Notes under the pieces: generated by a model
Told to the model about the DNA's origin: nothing
Database searches by the model: none
The model's input: the letters and a program-made list of their open reading frames with translations, nothing else
Shown here: piece by piece, positions 10,904-23,021 of the stretch
Position numbering within the stretch: the first letter of the stretch is position 1
Layout: the number at the start of each line of letters is the position of its first letter
NCBI GenBank assembly: GCA_023052935.1
Contig: CM041295.1
Location: 164,285,366 to 164,349,365, forward strand
Source of the DNA: Piezodorus guildinii
Lineage: Eukaryota > Arthropoda > Insecta > Hemiptera > Pentatomidae
Length of the DNA stretch: 64,000 nt
Reading direction: 5' to 3'
Position numbers and translations under genes: made by a program

Positions 10904-10950
<47 letters not shown>
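10904..10950. repeat. compound (TA)n(TG)n microsatellite
   Basis: TA repeat to 10920, then TG repeat to about 10950, abutting the right arm of the palindrome. Confidence 0.9.
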
Positions 10951-10952
<2 letters not shown>

Positions 10953-11594
10953 AGAAACAATCGATGAATCAATAATAAAGATGGGCACCCCTACAACTCG
11001 GAATACCTATGACTTCATAAGGCTATTAGCATTGTATGCCTTTAGTACCTAATCTGATTTGTTAATCTCCAAGTGAATATAAATTACTTCTTTTTTTTTC
11101 CATTAACTAACGGTTAATATACCAACATATGTACGTTTTAATTGAGTGATAGAAGAATTTCGATATATTTCCGGAATAGGAACATATGCTTTTTCATAAA
11201 ATTGTTTGAAGAGGAAAATGGTGAATTCAAATGATAAACTTTTTTTATTAACACGTTTATCAATAAAAGATTACAAGTAGATAATTCGAGTTTACATATT
11301 AAATTTATTTACTGTATCGTTAGCTTGTAATAAGTAAATATACTGAGAAAAATATATAAATTGAGCATGATTATACACAACTAATTTCCGGTTGCCCGTG
11401 GTAATATGTACAAATTCATGTTATCTACCAATATAGCATTTATTCTAAGTAAATAAAATTATTCTTGGGCATAAATTTTCAGTAATTTCAAAAATTGAGC
11501 TGTTTATTTTTAAACCAAAGTCCATTTATACTTATGAGCCGTATAGAATGTTTTTTAAGACATGATGGAATGAAAAAGAAAATTGCTGAATTTA
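10951..11594. other. AT-rich intergenic stretch
   Basis: Nothing recognisable beyond low-complexity AT-rich DNA. Confidence 0.4.
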
Positions 11595-11792
11595 TTACGA
11601 CGTCAGGGTAGACCAAGATAGTTCAAATTACGACGTCAGGGTAGACCAAGATAGTTCAAATTACGACGTCAGGGTAGACCAAGATAGTTCAAATTACGAC
11701 GTCAGGGTAGACCAAGATAGTTCAAATTACGACGTCAGGGTAGACCAAGATAGTTCAAATTACGACGTCAGGGTAGACCAAGATAGTTCAAA
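11595..11792. repeat. 33-bp minisatellite, 6 identical units
   Basis: Six back-to-back copies of a 33-bp unit starting TTACGACGTCAGGGTAGACC, 198 bp in all, with no mismatch seen. There are no spacers, so it is not CRISPR-like. GACGTC is a palindrome within each unit. Confidence 0.97.
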
Positions 11793-11939
11793 TATCCATC
11801 TCCACTGTATAAAAATATCAGACAAATTTTACTAGCTAAATTCAAGGATATAATTGACCAATTACAAAATAGACCACCCTTTTCTTCAAACCCTTTTCAC
11901 ACACAAAATATAAATTAAAATTAATTTTTTTTTTTTTGG

Positions 11940-12110
11940 CTTTATTTAAATATATTTTGTTATTCAACACATTTATTTATTTAATAGTTTATGTACTTTG
12001 ACTCTACCATTGTTTATTCTGTAAATATTGTAAGAATGTGATCTTATAACATTATTATTATAGTCCATTTCCGACAAATTGTAATATTTCTGAATAAAAA
12101 TTGCCTTCGG
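11940..12110 (+). mobile_element. 3' UTR fragment of a Jockey-type element
   Basis: Matches the 3' UTR of the 59.8-63.7 kb Jockey copy. Shared landmarks in order are TTATTCTGTAAATATTGTA (63.65 kb: TTTTCTGTATATATTGTA), GAATGTGRTCTTATA, ATTGTAATATTTCT and an AATAAA-type signal. No coding part remains. Confidence 0.6.
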
Positions 12111-13136
12111 AAAAAAATAATACATTGTTTGTACGTTGTAATTTATGCCAGCGATTCTGTAAGATATAAAATGTTTTGAATGGCATGTATTATATTTTTG
12201 AAGTATTGTAAAGATATGTAATGTAAATTGAGTAATATTTACTTTCAATTTGAAGCATCTTAAATTGTGTTGAATGTTGGCTTTAAAATTTAATTTAATT
12301 TTAAATCACATTAAAACGCAATCCATCAAATATCTCAATTCAAATATAAAATTACCTAAGAAATTTTCGATCCACTGTAAGTATTTAATTTCAATGAACA
12401 GTTAATGAAATGAAAACTAAGAGTTTTATTTAGATGAGACGAAATGTTAATTAATAATTAATTTTGATACTTTGAGCACTTCTTACAACGTAGATATTTA
12501 ATAAGTTATTTTATTCTCATTGTGAAAATATTACCATGCCGTATTATACACCTCACCTCATTAAATAAATTAAAACAGATCTTAGTATAATAATCCTTGG
12601 TCTGGACAACCGACAATAGTATTAGAAAAATAATTAAAAAATTATAATTTTCGTTAAATGAACTTAGTTGGGTAAAGTAAGACATTTAAAAAATAAATCC
12701 TGCATTTATTTCCTTGACAAGTCCTTTTAGGATAATATTATAGGAAAATTAAAATAGGGATTTATTTGAGTATTGGAGTAAAATAATAAATAAACAATAC
12801 CTATAACAAACAATGACAATCATAAATCTGGAGGTAACTTCCATTAATAATTTTTTTTTTAATACAATTCTTATTAAAAATAATTAATGTTAGAACCTTA
12901 TTTAAGAAATATTTTCAAACATAATTTGTCATAATAAATAAAAATAAATAAGTTATATACACATCAATTATAATATAAAAAAAAAAACACAAGTTCGGTT
13001 AATCTTTTCCAGGAAATACGTTTTTTATTTTTTAAATGTGCAAAAAATGTGACTCTGGTACATTTATTAGTAAATATTTATTCGAAACATAATTTATATA
13101 AAAATCCACGCACTTCAAAGTTTCAGTTATTTTGAA

Positions 13137-13138
<2 letters not shown>

Positions 13139-13167
<29 letters not shown>

Positions 13168-13168
13168 A
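13139..13168. repeat. (TA)n microsatellite in copy A
   Basis: Short TA tract. It is expanded to about 74 bp at the same site in copy B (19036-19109) and short again in copy C (about 24996-25027). Confidence 0.9.
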
Positions 13169-13725
13169 TGTCATACATAAAAATCGGTAAATTGTAAACT
13201 TGAGTATAATAAGCCTATTTTCTCCAAGGTCAGTCACGAAGATTATAATACTCTTATAATGTCTTTATTTGAAGAAAAAATAACAAGTTATAATAATTAT
13301 TAGCATCATTAAAATGATGTTATGCTTGGAAAATGCGTCGTTGACAAGCCGATCAACGGTCATTGACATTAATGACGTCTGGAGCCAAATTTTGGCATTC
13401 AATGTCTGTTTAGAATCTATACGTGTTATTTTAATAAAATGAAAATATTATTACTTTATCATATGTATTTATAAGGATTATAAATTTTACAAAATATGTT
13501 TTATAGTTTGCTATTTCATCTAAGATATTTCATATGATAATAACTACGTAAAATGTACTTAATAATTGCATGTCCTTAATAAATAAATATTTAATTCTCT
13601 TTAAGGTATCAAAAGGGTGAATTGGTTAACACTCTGACAAATATTTTCAGTACAGTTAGTTCAGAACGATAATATTGATTTATAAATAAACAATGAGCAG
13701 ATTTAAAAAGATTAAAGTTTGTATT

Positions 13726-13737
13726 AAATCATAAGTA
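13726..13737. repeat. target-site duplication of the short Jockey copy (left)
   Basis: AAATCATAAGTA here matches AAATCATAAATA at 14564-14575 just after the poly(A): 11 of 12 bases. Confidence 0.7.
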
Positions 13738-14563
13738 TGCCATCGTGTGGTGGATGTTGTCTCGTCTGCATTGGAGCGCGGATTGTACTCCACGGGACTC
13801 TTTCTCGACGTGGAACAGGCCTTTGACCGAGTCTGGCACCGGGACTGCTTTACAAACTCCGTAAATTCCTGCCTCCTACTTACTTCCTTATTATCCAGTC
13901 CTACCTTTCTGACAGATCCTTCAGAATCAACAACAATAGTTCCTATTCAACCATTTTTACCCAGTCTGCTTGTGTTCCTCAAGGCAGTATCCTAGGACCC
14001 ATTCTTTATACAGTTTATACAGCTGATATCCCATCACATTCTAATACTTTCCTTTCTACTTATGCAGATGACACTTGTGTATTATCTAACTACAACAGAC
14101 TCATCTACATGACCATCATAAGACCTATCTGGACTTACGGAGTTGAGCTATGGGGCTCCACTAAACCATCAAATTCTTCCCGTATCCAATCCTTACATTC
14201 CAAAATCCTTCGAAAAATCCTAAACGCTCCTTATTTTGTCACGAATAAGCTTATCCATAAAGACCTTAATATTCCCTTTGTAGCTGATTTGGCCCGAACC
14301 AGGTATCCATCCTTCCATGACAAACTCCAATCCAACTCTAACCCACTAGTTTCAATCCTTGCTTCCTTCTTCAATTCCCGACAATCCTCCGAGGCGTCTG
14401 AAAATAAGATGGCCTCGAGACCTTCTTGTTTAGATTAATTACTAGAGTGCTGCCAATGGGCAGTTTCTCTTCAGGTTTTTCATGTACACTATCTTTAATC
14501 AGCACATTTACTTGATGTATTCCTATACAGTTGTAAATTTCAATAAAATATAATAAAAAAAAA
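13738..14563 (+). pseudogene. 5'-truncated, internally deleted Jockey copy (copy A)
   Basis: Begins abruptly in the RT palm (LECGLYSTG-like frame, then FLDVEQAFDRVWH near 13805) and runs to an intact YADDTCVLS box (about 14065). It then jumps directly to LIYMTIIRPIWTYGVELWG (about 14100). The thumb region (about 290 bp in the 7-9 kb copy) is missing. After the RWPRD-like C-terminus and a short 3' UTR it ends in an A-rich tail flanked by a 12-bp near-perfect target duplication. Frame changes make it non-coding. The flanking duplication shows real retrotransposition. The deletion could predate or postdate insertion; the matching copy at 19.68 kb arose by the segmental repeat. Confidence 0.85.
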
Positions 14564-14622
14564 AAATCATAAATACTGTTATTCCATATCTTAAAGATAA
14601 TTGTTCTTTATCTTAAATAAGG

Positions 14623-15028
14623 ATTTTTCATTATCAAATGAAGAGTATAAGAATACACATTTAATAAATAATTTTATGTACCATAGTTATTTAGTAGGGG
14701 GTGGCGTGGTCAATTGGATAGAGTCTATTGTCAGCTGTGGTCACGAATCCAACCTTAGAAAAATAAAAAAAACTCCCGTGGCACATCCAGCCTCTTTAAA
14801 TTGGGTACCCGAAATGGAGGACAAAACCTGGCAACTGAACGATGTTGTCAGGTGTACTTCCTCAATATATAGTATTATGTATAGAATAAATAATTATTAG
14901 CCGGGATTCGAACCCGGGATCCAGAGAACAAAATAGACGCTATCCACTAGACCACGCCACCACCTGGAAAATAACTATGATACATAAAAATATTTATTTT
15001 TATGCTCTTCAATAAATAATGAAAAATG
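14623..15028. mobile_element. foldback element with tRNA-like arms (copy A)
   Basis: Imperfect inverted arms of about 100 bp (14623-14729 and 14932-15028). Both contain GTGGCGTGGTC and a following GGATAG box (tRNA A-box-like) and an AT-rich outer part with CATAGTTATTT. The right arm read on the minus strand continues to CCGGGTTCGAATCCCGG, a perfect tRNA T-arm (14899-14917). The left arm's B box has decayed (TCACGAATCCAACC). Two inward-facing SINE heads are the simplest reading. It is not a working tRNA gene because no acceptor-stem partner follows the T-arm. Confidence 0.75.
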
Positions 15029-15469
15029 AGTTAAAAAAAAAAAGAATTTTAATATTTTTTTTTTAATTTAGGAATAATTTAATTTATCATTCAACGGAAA
15101 CATTATTCTGCCTGATCTAGCTCATAGTTACTTTTTAAAAAAAATAATCAATTTAATACATGTCAAGAGTATCTTGAATTTATATTAATGTAAACTACAT
15201 ATTTTTCTATTTGTCTAATTTAAAAAGTATCAAGTATCTCGAATCGTTATCAAATATCTTTTTCATGAAACAAATATAAAAAATTATTTTATTTATAATA
15301 CAGATTAAAATAAAATTTTAAGTAGTATAAACAACCAAAATATTTTTTTCTTTAACCACCGAAAATTTCATGACATAAGAATTGCACTGCATACCATAAA
15401 AAAAAAACTTTTTGGGGAGAGAGTCAGGGATGATGTTTTTAACAATCAAGTAATTTTATTTTATAATGC
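15029..15469. other. AT-rich stretch in repeat unit
   Basis: No ORF or element signature found. Confidence 0.4.
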
Positions 15470-15786
15470 ATGATTTTAAGTGACATGCAGTTTGTAGCAC
15501 CAACTACACGTCATACATCTCGACGTTCAATGGAACTTCTAAGGCAAATGTTTCCCGGACGTCTTATGTCTTTGCGAGGTGACATTGGGTGGTCCCATGC
15601 GATTTTTTTCTTTGGGATTACCTTAAGGAAAAGGTGTACAAGCATCGTCCCCGAACTATCACTGAACTTACGGCTGCTATCACTGAAGAAATTAATGTTA
15701 TTCCCCTGAATATGTTTCACAGGGTCATATACAACTTCCAGGAAAGGCTCTGTCAGTGTTTGGACAATGGAGGTAGAGATTTATAA
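15470..15786 (+). pseudogene. Tc1/mariner-superfamily (DDE_3-type) transposase C-terminal remnant (copy A)
   Basis: Two overlapping frames encode HTSRRSMELLRQMFPGRLMS with LRGDIGW following, then CDFFLWDYLKEKVYKHRPRT and a tail NMFHRVIYNFQERLCQC. This resembles the C-terminal catalytic region of insect IS630/Tc1/mariner-type transposases, which read RSPDL..CDFFLWGYLK..VY..RP. Here a small deletion or frameshift removes the SPDL part and joins the two frames. The N-terminal DNA-binding domain and the first catalytic Asp are missing. The superfamily assignment is from memory of the motif pattern. Confidence 0.6.
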
Positions 15787-16320
15787 GATATCATTTTCAA
15801 ATCATAAAATAAAACTGCATTATATAGTCTTTCAAATAATAAAAAAGTTTTTCTTGCTTTGTTTTTATTATGCACCTTTTTGAAATCGGGAAGTTTAATG
15901 TGACTCAACTCCTGTCCAAACGTTGACTGAATATTTTTTAAATAAATTATGGAAGTAATAAATACCAAAAAATACACTTTTTTCTACCCCCAATAGGTAT
16001 AAAAAAAACGTTGGCCTCAAAGAAGGAACTAAATGAATTGAAGGGAGTAGACGTAAGACTGAAGCAACAAGTAGACCCATGACCCTCAGCCTCGAAGCAA
16101 CACGTGTCTTTTACTAACCTAGCCCTTATCTTCCTCACTTAAGGCATTCAGAATGCTTTCAATGTAATTTTTATCGGATTTAGTCTAGGGTTTTTTTTTT
16201 CTCACTCAAATCTTATTTGCACTCAATAAATAAATTAAGGAGTCAAGTAAACTCGAAATTAATGGAGTAGTTAATACGTCTTTAATTTGTCTACACACTT
16301 TATTTCTTTACAGACAATTT
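15787..16320. other. non-coding stretch in repeat unit
   Basis: No recognisable gene. Overlapping minus-strand ORFs at 15.9-16.1 kb show no family features. Confidence 0.4.
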
Positions 16321-16360
16321 ATTTCTGGAATCTTTCCCCATCTTCAGGACTCACTACAAT
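16320..16360 (-). ncRNA. decayed PLE hammerhead-like end (copy A)
   Basis: Minus strand: GAGTCCTGAAGATGGGGAAA, then GATTCCAGAAATAAA. It keeps the CTGA(A/T)GATGGG...CC arrangement seen at 17.7 and 17.9 kb, but the GAAAC box is lost. Confidence 0.4.
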
Positions 16361-16947
16361 ATTATGAAAATAAATAATAACAATCGTAATATACATTCGT
16401 AGAAAATAAAAAGAAATAATTATATTTAAAAATTCAAAACGTATCGGCCTCTAGGGGCATTTGCAACTGTCTGTAAATTTTGGTTTATATTAATCTTAAA
16501 TTAAAATAAAAAAGTAAAATAAAATAAAAGTACATATAGAGTTAAGTACACATAAAGATTCGTACTATTTCACGGCTGCCAGGTGTTGTAATTTTAAGGG
16601 CAAACAACTGCTGATGGTTATTATCGCCCTCACATATTAACAAACACAAAACAAAAATAAAAATGAAATTAGCAGAAAAAAATTAAGAAAAGAGAACAAC
16701 GAACAAAATACTATAACAAATAAATAATGCAATAACACTGACAAATAATAAAAATAAAATAAACGAAATTAATAATTAATAAAATATGAATATAACACAA
16801 ATAATTAACAATACCAAAAAAAGTAAGATAAAATAAAAAATAATAATAATTCAAGAATAAATAAATAAAATCAATTCCAGGTTAAACTGTATAATGAAGA
16901 AGAGAAAGAAACCGCCAGGTTTTATCCTTACTTTTCGCTACCTACAT

Positions 16948-17078
16948 TATGGAAGCTTCGTGTGCCCCCGGAGGGTCTCCATACCCCAGGGTCGTTGCAC
17001 GGTTGAAATAACAGAATAAATAATTCTGCCTCAGCCGGGATTCGAACCTGAGTCCACTAGACCACGCCGCTCCGTAGG
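16948..17078 (-). mobile_element. SINE 5' part with tRNA-like head (copy A)
   Basis: Minus strand: GCGGCGTGGTCTAGTGGAC, then AGGTTCGAATCCCGGCT, with the region between A and B boxes largely deleted. Next come GGCAGAATTATTTATTCTG and CGACCCTGGGGTATGGAGA. The last two blocks recur in the SINE pieces at 25.86-26.07 and 27.88-28.07 kb, so the three define one SINE family. Confidence 0.7.
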
Positions 17079-17629
17079 ATATTAATATACAAGTTAATTT
17101 TTTATTATGTAAGCCGACGACACTGCTGATGAAACACATTTTATGGGGAATCTTTATGCATAATAGGTAAGCCATTTAAAATTAATATACTATAAATCGA
17201 ATAAACTACATGAAATTGTAAAAAACATGTCTATTAATATCATAAAAAATATTTTTGCGGACACTTGAAAATCACCCTAAGACGTTTTTAATTTTAAAAT
17301 AAGATTATTTATTTTGCATGGCCACAAATATATCTTATAATTATTAAACCAAAAGAAGGAGTATAATTATGATGATAAAATAATCAAACTTATTTTTACA
17401 TGTTTTAATGACCTAGTACTATTAAAAAAAAAAATTCAATACTAAAACAAACAGCAATGTTACTTCCAATCTGGTCAATATATTTAAAAAATAACATTTG
17501 ACTTGTCATTATAATTCTTATCATTATATTATATTATATAGTTATAATAATATAATTTTATAATAATAATAATATTATTATATTACGATCATTATAATAA
17601 GAAACATATATTCACGATTAATAAAATGG

Positions 17630-17930
17630 TTCTTAATTCTTCCAAAAATTTATTTTACTACAATTAGTTTTTCAGAGTCTAAGTTTCGGAGCTTTTCCTC
17701 ATCTTCAGGGCTCACTTTACTTTCATCAATACTATATTGTAAATTTGTGATAACTGTTCAATTTTTGTTATATAAAAATGATATTAATTTTCCCGGAAGA
17801 AACATACATTAAAAAATTATGAAATAGTTAATTCTTCCAAAAATTTATTTTACAACAGTTTTATTTTGAATCTAAGTTTCAGGGCTTTTTCCCATCATCA
17901 GGACTCACTTTACTTTCTTCAACATTATAA
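17630..17930 (-). repeat. two tandem PLE-end units with hammerhead-like motifs (copy A)
   Basis: Two units of about 195 bp share ATTCTTCCAAAAATTTATTTTAC, then a hammerhead-like block. Minus strand at 17869-17906: CTGATGA, T, GGG, loop, CCC, T, GAAACTT. The unit at 17675-17715 reads CTGAAGA, TGAGG, loop, GCTCC, GAAACTT, with stem II rebuilt from different bases. The ACGT after GAAAC in intact copies is lost, so these are probably inactive. Confidence 0.55.
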
Positions 17931-19033
17931 TGATTGTTTACGCAAAAATCTTCCGATTTTCACATTTTTTTTTTTTTTTAATTTGGTTAAATGGGGTTTT
18001 TAGCGTTTGATAGATGATTACTGAGGTTTTTTATTATTTATTATTTTTTGTTGTTAAATAGATTATTATGAAATAACAATATGAAATATGAAATGGCATG
18101 TATTATATTTTTGAAGTATTGTAAAGATATGTAATGTAAATTGAGTAATATTTACTTTCAATTTGAAGCATCTTAAATTGTGTTGAATGTTGGCTTTAAA
18201 ATTTAATTTAATTTTAAATCACATTAAAACGCAATCCATCAAATATCTCAATTCAAATATAAAATTACCTAAGAAATTTTCGATCCACTGTAAGTATTTA
18301 ATTTCAATGAACAGTTAATGAAATGAAAACTAAGAGTTTTATTTAGATGAGACGAAATGTTAATTAATAATTAATTTTGATACTTTGAGCACTTCTTACA
18401 ACGTAGATATTTAATAAGTTATTTTATTCTCATTGTGAAAATATTACCATGCCGTATTATACACCTCACCTCATTAAATAAATTAAAACAGATCTTAGTA
18501 TAATAATCCTTGGTCTGGACAACCGACAATAGTATTAGAAAAATAATTAAAAAATTATAATTTTCGTTAAATGAACTTAGTTGGGTAAAGTAAGACATTT
18601 AAAAAATAAATCCTGCATTTATTTCCTTGACAAGTCCTTTTAGGATAATATTATAGGAAAATTAAAATAGGGATTTATTTGAGTATTGGAGTAAAATAAT
18701 AAATAAACAATACCTATAACAAACAATGACAATCATAAATCTGGAGGTAACTTCCATTAATAATTTTTTTTTTAATACAATTCTTATTAAAAATAATTAA
18801 TGTTAGAACCTTATTTAAGAAATATTTTCAAACATAATTTGTCATAATAAATAAAAATAAATAAGTTATATACACATCAATTATAATATAAAAAAAAAAA
18901 CACAAGTTCGGTTAATCTTTTCCAGGAAATACGTTTTTTATTTTTTAAATGTGCAAAAAATGTGACTCTGGTACATTTATTAGTAAATATTTCTTCGAAA
19001 CATAATTTATATAAAAATCCACGCACTTCAAAG

Positions 19034-19035
<2 letters not shown>

Positions 19036-19109
<74 letters not shown>
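19036..19109. repeat. expanded (TA)n microsatellite in copy B
   Basis: About 74 bp of TA versus about 30 bp in copies A and C. It accounts for most of the 30-bp length difference between the repeat units. Confidence 0.95.
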
Positions 19110-19111
<2 letters not shown>

Positions 19112-19679
19112 GTCATACATAAAAATCGGTAAATTGTAAACTTGAGTATAATAAGCCTATTTTCTCCAAGGTCAGTCACGAAGATTATAACACTCTTATA
19201 ATGTCTTTATTTGAAGAAAAAATAACAAGTTATAATAATTATTAGCATCATTAAAATGATGTTATGCTTGGAAAATGCGTCGTTGACAAGCCGATCAACG
19301 GTCATTTACATTAATGACGTCTGGAGCCAAATTTTGGCATTCAATGTCTGTTTAGAATCTATACGTGTTATTTTAATAAAATGAAAATATTATTACTTTA
19401 TCATATGTATTTATAAGGATTATAAATTTTACAAAATATGTTTTATAGTTTGCTATTTCATCTAAGATATTTCATATGATAATAACTACGTAAAATGTAC
19501 TTAATAATTGCATGTCCTTAATAAATAAATATTTAATTCTCTTTAAGGTATCAAAAGGGTGAATTGGTTAACACTCTGACAAATATTTTCAGTACAGTTA
19601 GTTCAGAACGATAATATTGATTTATAAATAAACAATGAGCAGATTTAAAAAGATTAAAGTTTGTATTAAATCATAAGTA

Positions 19680-20505
19680 TGCCATCGTGTGGTGGATGTT
19701 GTCTCGTCTGCATTGGAGCGCGGATTGTACTCCACGGGACTCTTTCTCGACGTGGAACAGGCCTTTGACCGAGTCTGGCACCGGGACTGCTTTACAAACT
19801 CCGTAAATTCCTGCCTCCTACTTACTTCCTTATTATCCAGTCCTACCTTTCTGACAGATCCTTCAGAATCAACAACAATAGTTCCTATTCAACCATTTTT
19901 ACCCAGTCTGCTTGTGTTCCTCAAGGCAGTATCCTAGGACCCATTCTTTATACAGTTTATACAGCTGATATCCCATCACATTCTAATACTTTCCTTTCTA
20001 CTTATGCAGATGACACTTGTGTATTATCTAACTACAACAGACTCATCTACATGACCATCATAAGACCTATCTGGACTTACGGAGTTGAGCTATGGGGCTC
20101 CACTAAACCATCAAATTCTTCCCGTATCCAATCCTTACATTCCAAAATCCTTCGAAAAATCCTAAACGCTCCTTATTTTGTCACGAATAAGCTTATCCAT
20201 AAAGACCTTAATATTCCCTTTGTAGCTGATTTGGCCCGAACCAGGTATCCATCCTTCCATGACAAACTCCAATCCAACTCTAACCCACTAGTTTCAATCC
20301 TTGCTTCCTTCTTCAATTCCCGACAATCCTCCGAGGCGTCTGAAAATAAGATGGCCTCGAGACCTTCTTGTTTAGATTAATTACTAGAGTGCTGCCAATG
20401 GGCAGTTTCTCTTCAGGTTTTTCATGTACACTATCTTTAATCAGCACATTTACTTGATGTATTCCTATACAGTTGTAAATTTCAATAAAATATAATAAAA
20501 AAAAA
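19680..20505 (+). pseudogene. 5'-truncated, internally deleted Jockey copy (copy B)
   Basis: Duplicate of 13738-14563 carried by the segmental repeat, with the same deletion junction after YADDTCVLS and the same flanking 12-bp duplication. It is not an independent insertion. Confidence 0.85.
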
Positions 20506-20564
20506 AAATCATAAATACTGTTATTCCATATCTTAAAGATAATTGTTCTTTATCTTAAATAAGG

Positions 20565-20971
20565 ATTTTTCATTATCAAATGAAGAGTATAAGAATACAC
20601 ATTTAATAAATAATTTTATGTACCATAGTTATTTAGTAGGGGGTGGCGTGGTCAATTGGATAGAGTCTATTGTCAGCTGTGGTCACGAATCCAACCTTAG
20701 AAAAATAAAAAAAACTCCCGTGGCACATCCAGCCTCTTTAAATTGGGTACCCGAAATGGAGGACAAAACCTGGCAACTGAACGATGTTGTCAGGTGTACT
20801 TCCTCAATATATAGTATTATGTATAGAATAAATAATTATTAGCCGGGATTCGAACCCGGGATCCAGAGAACAAAATAGACGCTATCCACTAGACCACGCC
20901 ACCACCTGGAAAATAACTATGATACATAAAAATATTTATTTTTATGCTCTTCAATAAATAATGAAAAATGA
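20565..20971. mobile_element. foldback element with tRNA-like arms (copy B)
   Basis: Duplicate of 14623-15028, with the intact T-arm CCGGGTTCGAATCCCGG on the minus strand near 20841-20859. Confidence 0.75.
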
Positions 20972-21412
20972 GTTAAAAAAAAAAAGAATTTTAATATTTT
21001 TTTTTTTAATTTAGGAATAATTTAATTTATCATTCAACGGAAACATTATTCTGCCTGATCTAGCTCATAGTTACTTTTTAAAAAAAATAATCAATTTAAT
21101 ACATGTCAAGAGTATCTTGAATTTATATTAATGTAAACTACATATTTTTCTATTTGTCTAATTTAAAAAGTATCAAGTATCTCGAATCGTTATCAAATAT
21201 CTTTTTCATGAAACAAATATAAAAAATTATTTTATTTATAATACAGATTAAAATAAAATTTTAAGTAGTATAAACAACCAAAATATTTTTTTCTTTAACC
21301 ACCGAAAATTTCATGACATAAGAATTGCACTGCATACCATAAAAAAAAAACTTTTTGGGGAGAGAGTCAGGGATGATGTTTTTAACAATCAAGTAATTTT
21401 ATTTTATAATGC

Positions 21413-21729
21413 ATGATTTTAAGTGACATGCAGTTTGTAGCACCAACTACACGTCATACATCTCGACGTTCAATGGAACTTCTAAGGCAAATGTTTCCCG
21501 GACGTCTTATGTCTTTGCGAGGTGACATTGGGTGGTCCCATGCGATTTTTTTTTTTGGGATTACCTTAAGGAAAAGGTGTACAAGCATCGTCCCCGAACT
21601 ATCACTGAACTTACGGCTGCTATCACTGAAGAAATTAATGTTATTCCCCTGAATATGTTTCACAGGGTCATATACAACTTCCAGGAAAGGCTCTGTCAGT
21701 GTTTGGACAATGGAGGTAGAGATTTATAA
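21413..21729 (+). pseudogene. Tc1/mariner-superfamily transposase remnant (copy B)
   Basis: Duplicate of 15470-15786. One base change turns CDFFLWDYLK into CDFFFWDYLK. The same missing catalytic portion and frameshift are present. Confidence 0.6.
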
Positions 21730-22261
21730 GATATCATTTTCAAATCATAAAATAAAACTGCATTATATAGTCTTTCAAATAATAAAAAAGTTTTTCTTGC
21801 TTTGTTTTTATTATGCACCTTTTTGAAATCGGGAAGTTTAATGTGACTCAACTCCTGTCCAAACGTTGACTGAATATTTTTTAAATAAATTATGGAAGTA
21901 ATAAATACCAAAAAATACACTTTTTTCTACCCCCAATAGGTATAAAAAAAACGTTGGCCTCAAAGAAGGAACTAAATGAATTGAAGGGAGTAGACGTAAG
22001 ACTGAAGCAACAAGTAGACCCATGACCCTCAGCCTCGAAGCAACACGTGTCTTTTACTAACCTAGCCCTTATCTTCCTCACTTAAGGCATTCAGAATGCT
22101 TTCAATGTAATTTTTATCGGATTTAGTCTAGGGTTTTTTTTTTCTCACTCAAATCTTATTTGCACTCAATAAATAAATTAAGGAGTCAAGTAAACTCGAA
22201 ATTAATGGAGTAGTTAATACGTCTTTAATTTGTCTACACACTTTATTTCTTTACAGACAAT

Positions 22262-22302
22262 TTATTTCTGGAATCTTTCCCCATCTTCAGGACTCACTAC
22301 AA
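22262..22302 (-). ncRNA. decayed PLE hammerhead-like end (copy B)
   Basis: Duplicate of 16320-16360. Confidence 0.4.
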
Positions 22303-22890
22303 TATTATGAAAATAAATAATAACAATCGTAATATACATTCGTAGAAAATAAAAAGAAATAATTATATTTAAAAATTCAAAACGTATCGGCCTCTAGGGG
22401 CATTTGCAACTGTCTGTAAATTTTGGTTTATATTAATCTTAAATTAAAATAAAAAAGTAAAATAAAATAAAAGTACATATAGAGTTAAGTACACATAAAG
22501 ATTCGTACTATTTCACGGCTGCCAGGTGTTGTAATTTTAAGGGCAAACAACTGCTGATGGTTATTATCGCCCTCACATATTAACAAACACAAAACAAAAA
22601 TAAAAATGAAATTAGCAGAAAAAAATTAAGAAAAGAGAACAACGAACAAAATACTATAACAAATAAATAATGCAATAACACTGACAAATAATAAAAATAA
22701 AATAAACGAAATTAATAATTAATAAAATATGAATATAACACAAATAATTAACAATACCAAAAAAAGTAAGATAAAATAAAAAATAATAATAATTCAAGAA
22801 TAAATAAATAAAATCAATTCCAGGTTAAACTGTATAATGAAGAAGAGAAAGAAACCGCCAGGTTTTATCCTTACTTTTCGCTACCTACAT

Positions 22891-23021
22891 TATGGAAGCT
22901 TCGTGTGCCCCCGGAGGGTCTCCATACCCCAGGGTCGTTGCACGGTTGAAATAACAGAATAAATAATTCTGCCTCAGCCGGGATTCGAACCTGAGTCCAC
23001 TAGACCACGCCGCTCCGTAGG
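22891..23021 (-). mobile_element. SINE 5' part with tRNA-like head (copy B)
   Basis: Duplicate of 16948-17078 within the segmental repeat. Confidence 0.7.

Larger units (their letters stand above)
12181..18093 (+). repeat. tandem segmental repeat, copy A (5913 bp)
   Basis: The stretch starting TGGCATGTATTATATTTTTG recurs head to tail at 18094 and 24037. Copy A carries (TA)n at 13139-13168, a deleted Jockey, a tRNA-like foldback element, a transposase remnant, a SINE piece and PLE ends. Near-identity along the compared blocks implies a very recent duplication or an assembly artefact. The first 1395 bp (P) also occurs as the truncated third copy, giving the order P-Q-P-Q-P. Confidence 0.95.

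Noticed and set aside
14899..14966. Functional tRNA gene on the minus strand (T-arm CCGGGTTCGAATCCCGG)
   Set aside because: No acceptor-stem partner follows the T-arm and the sequence lies in an inverted-repeat element, so it is a tRNA-derived SINE head.
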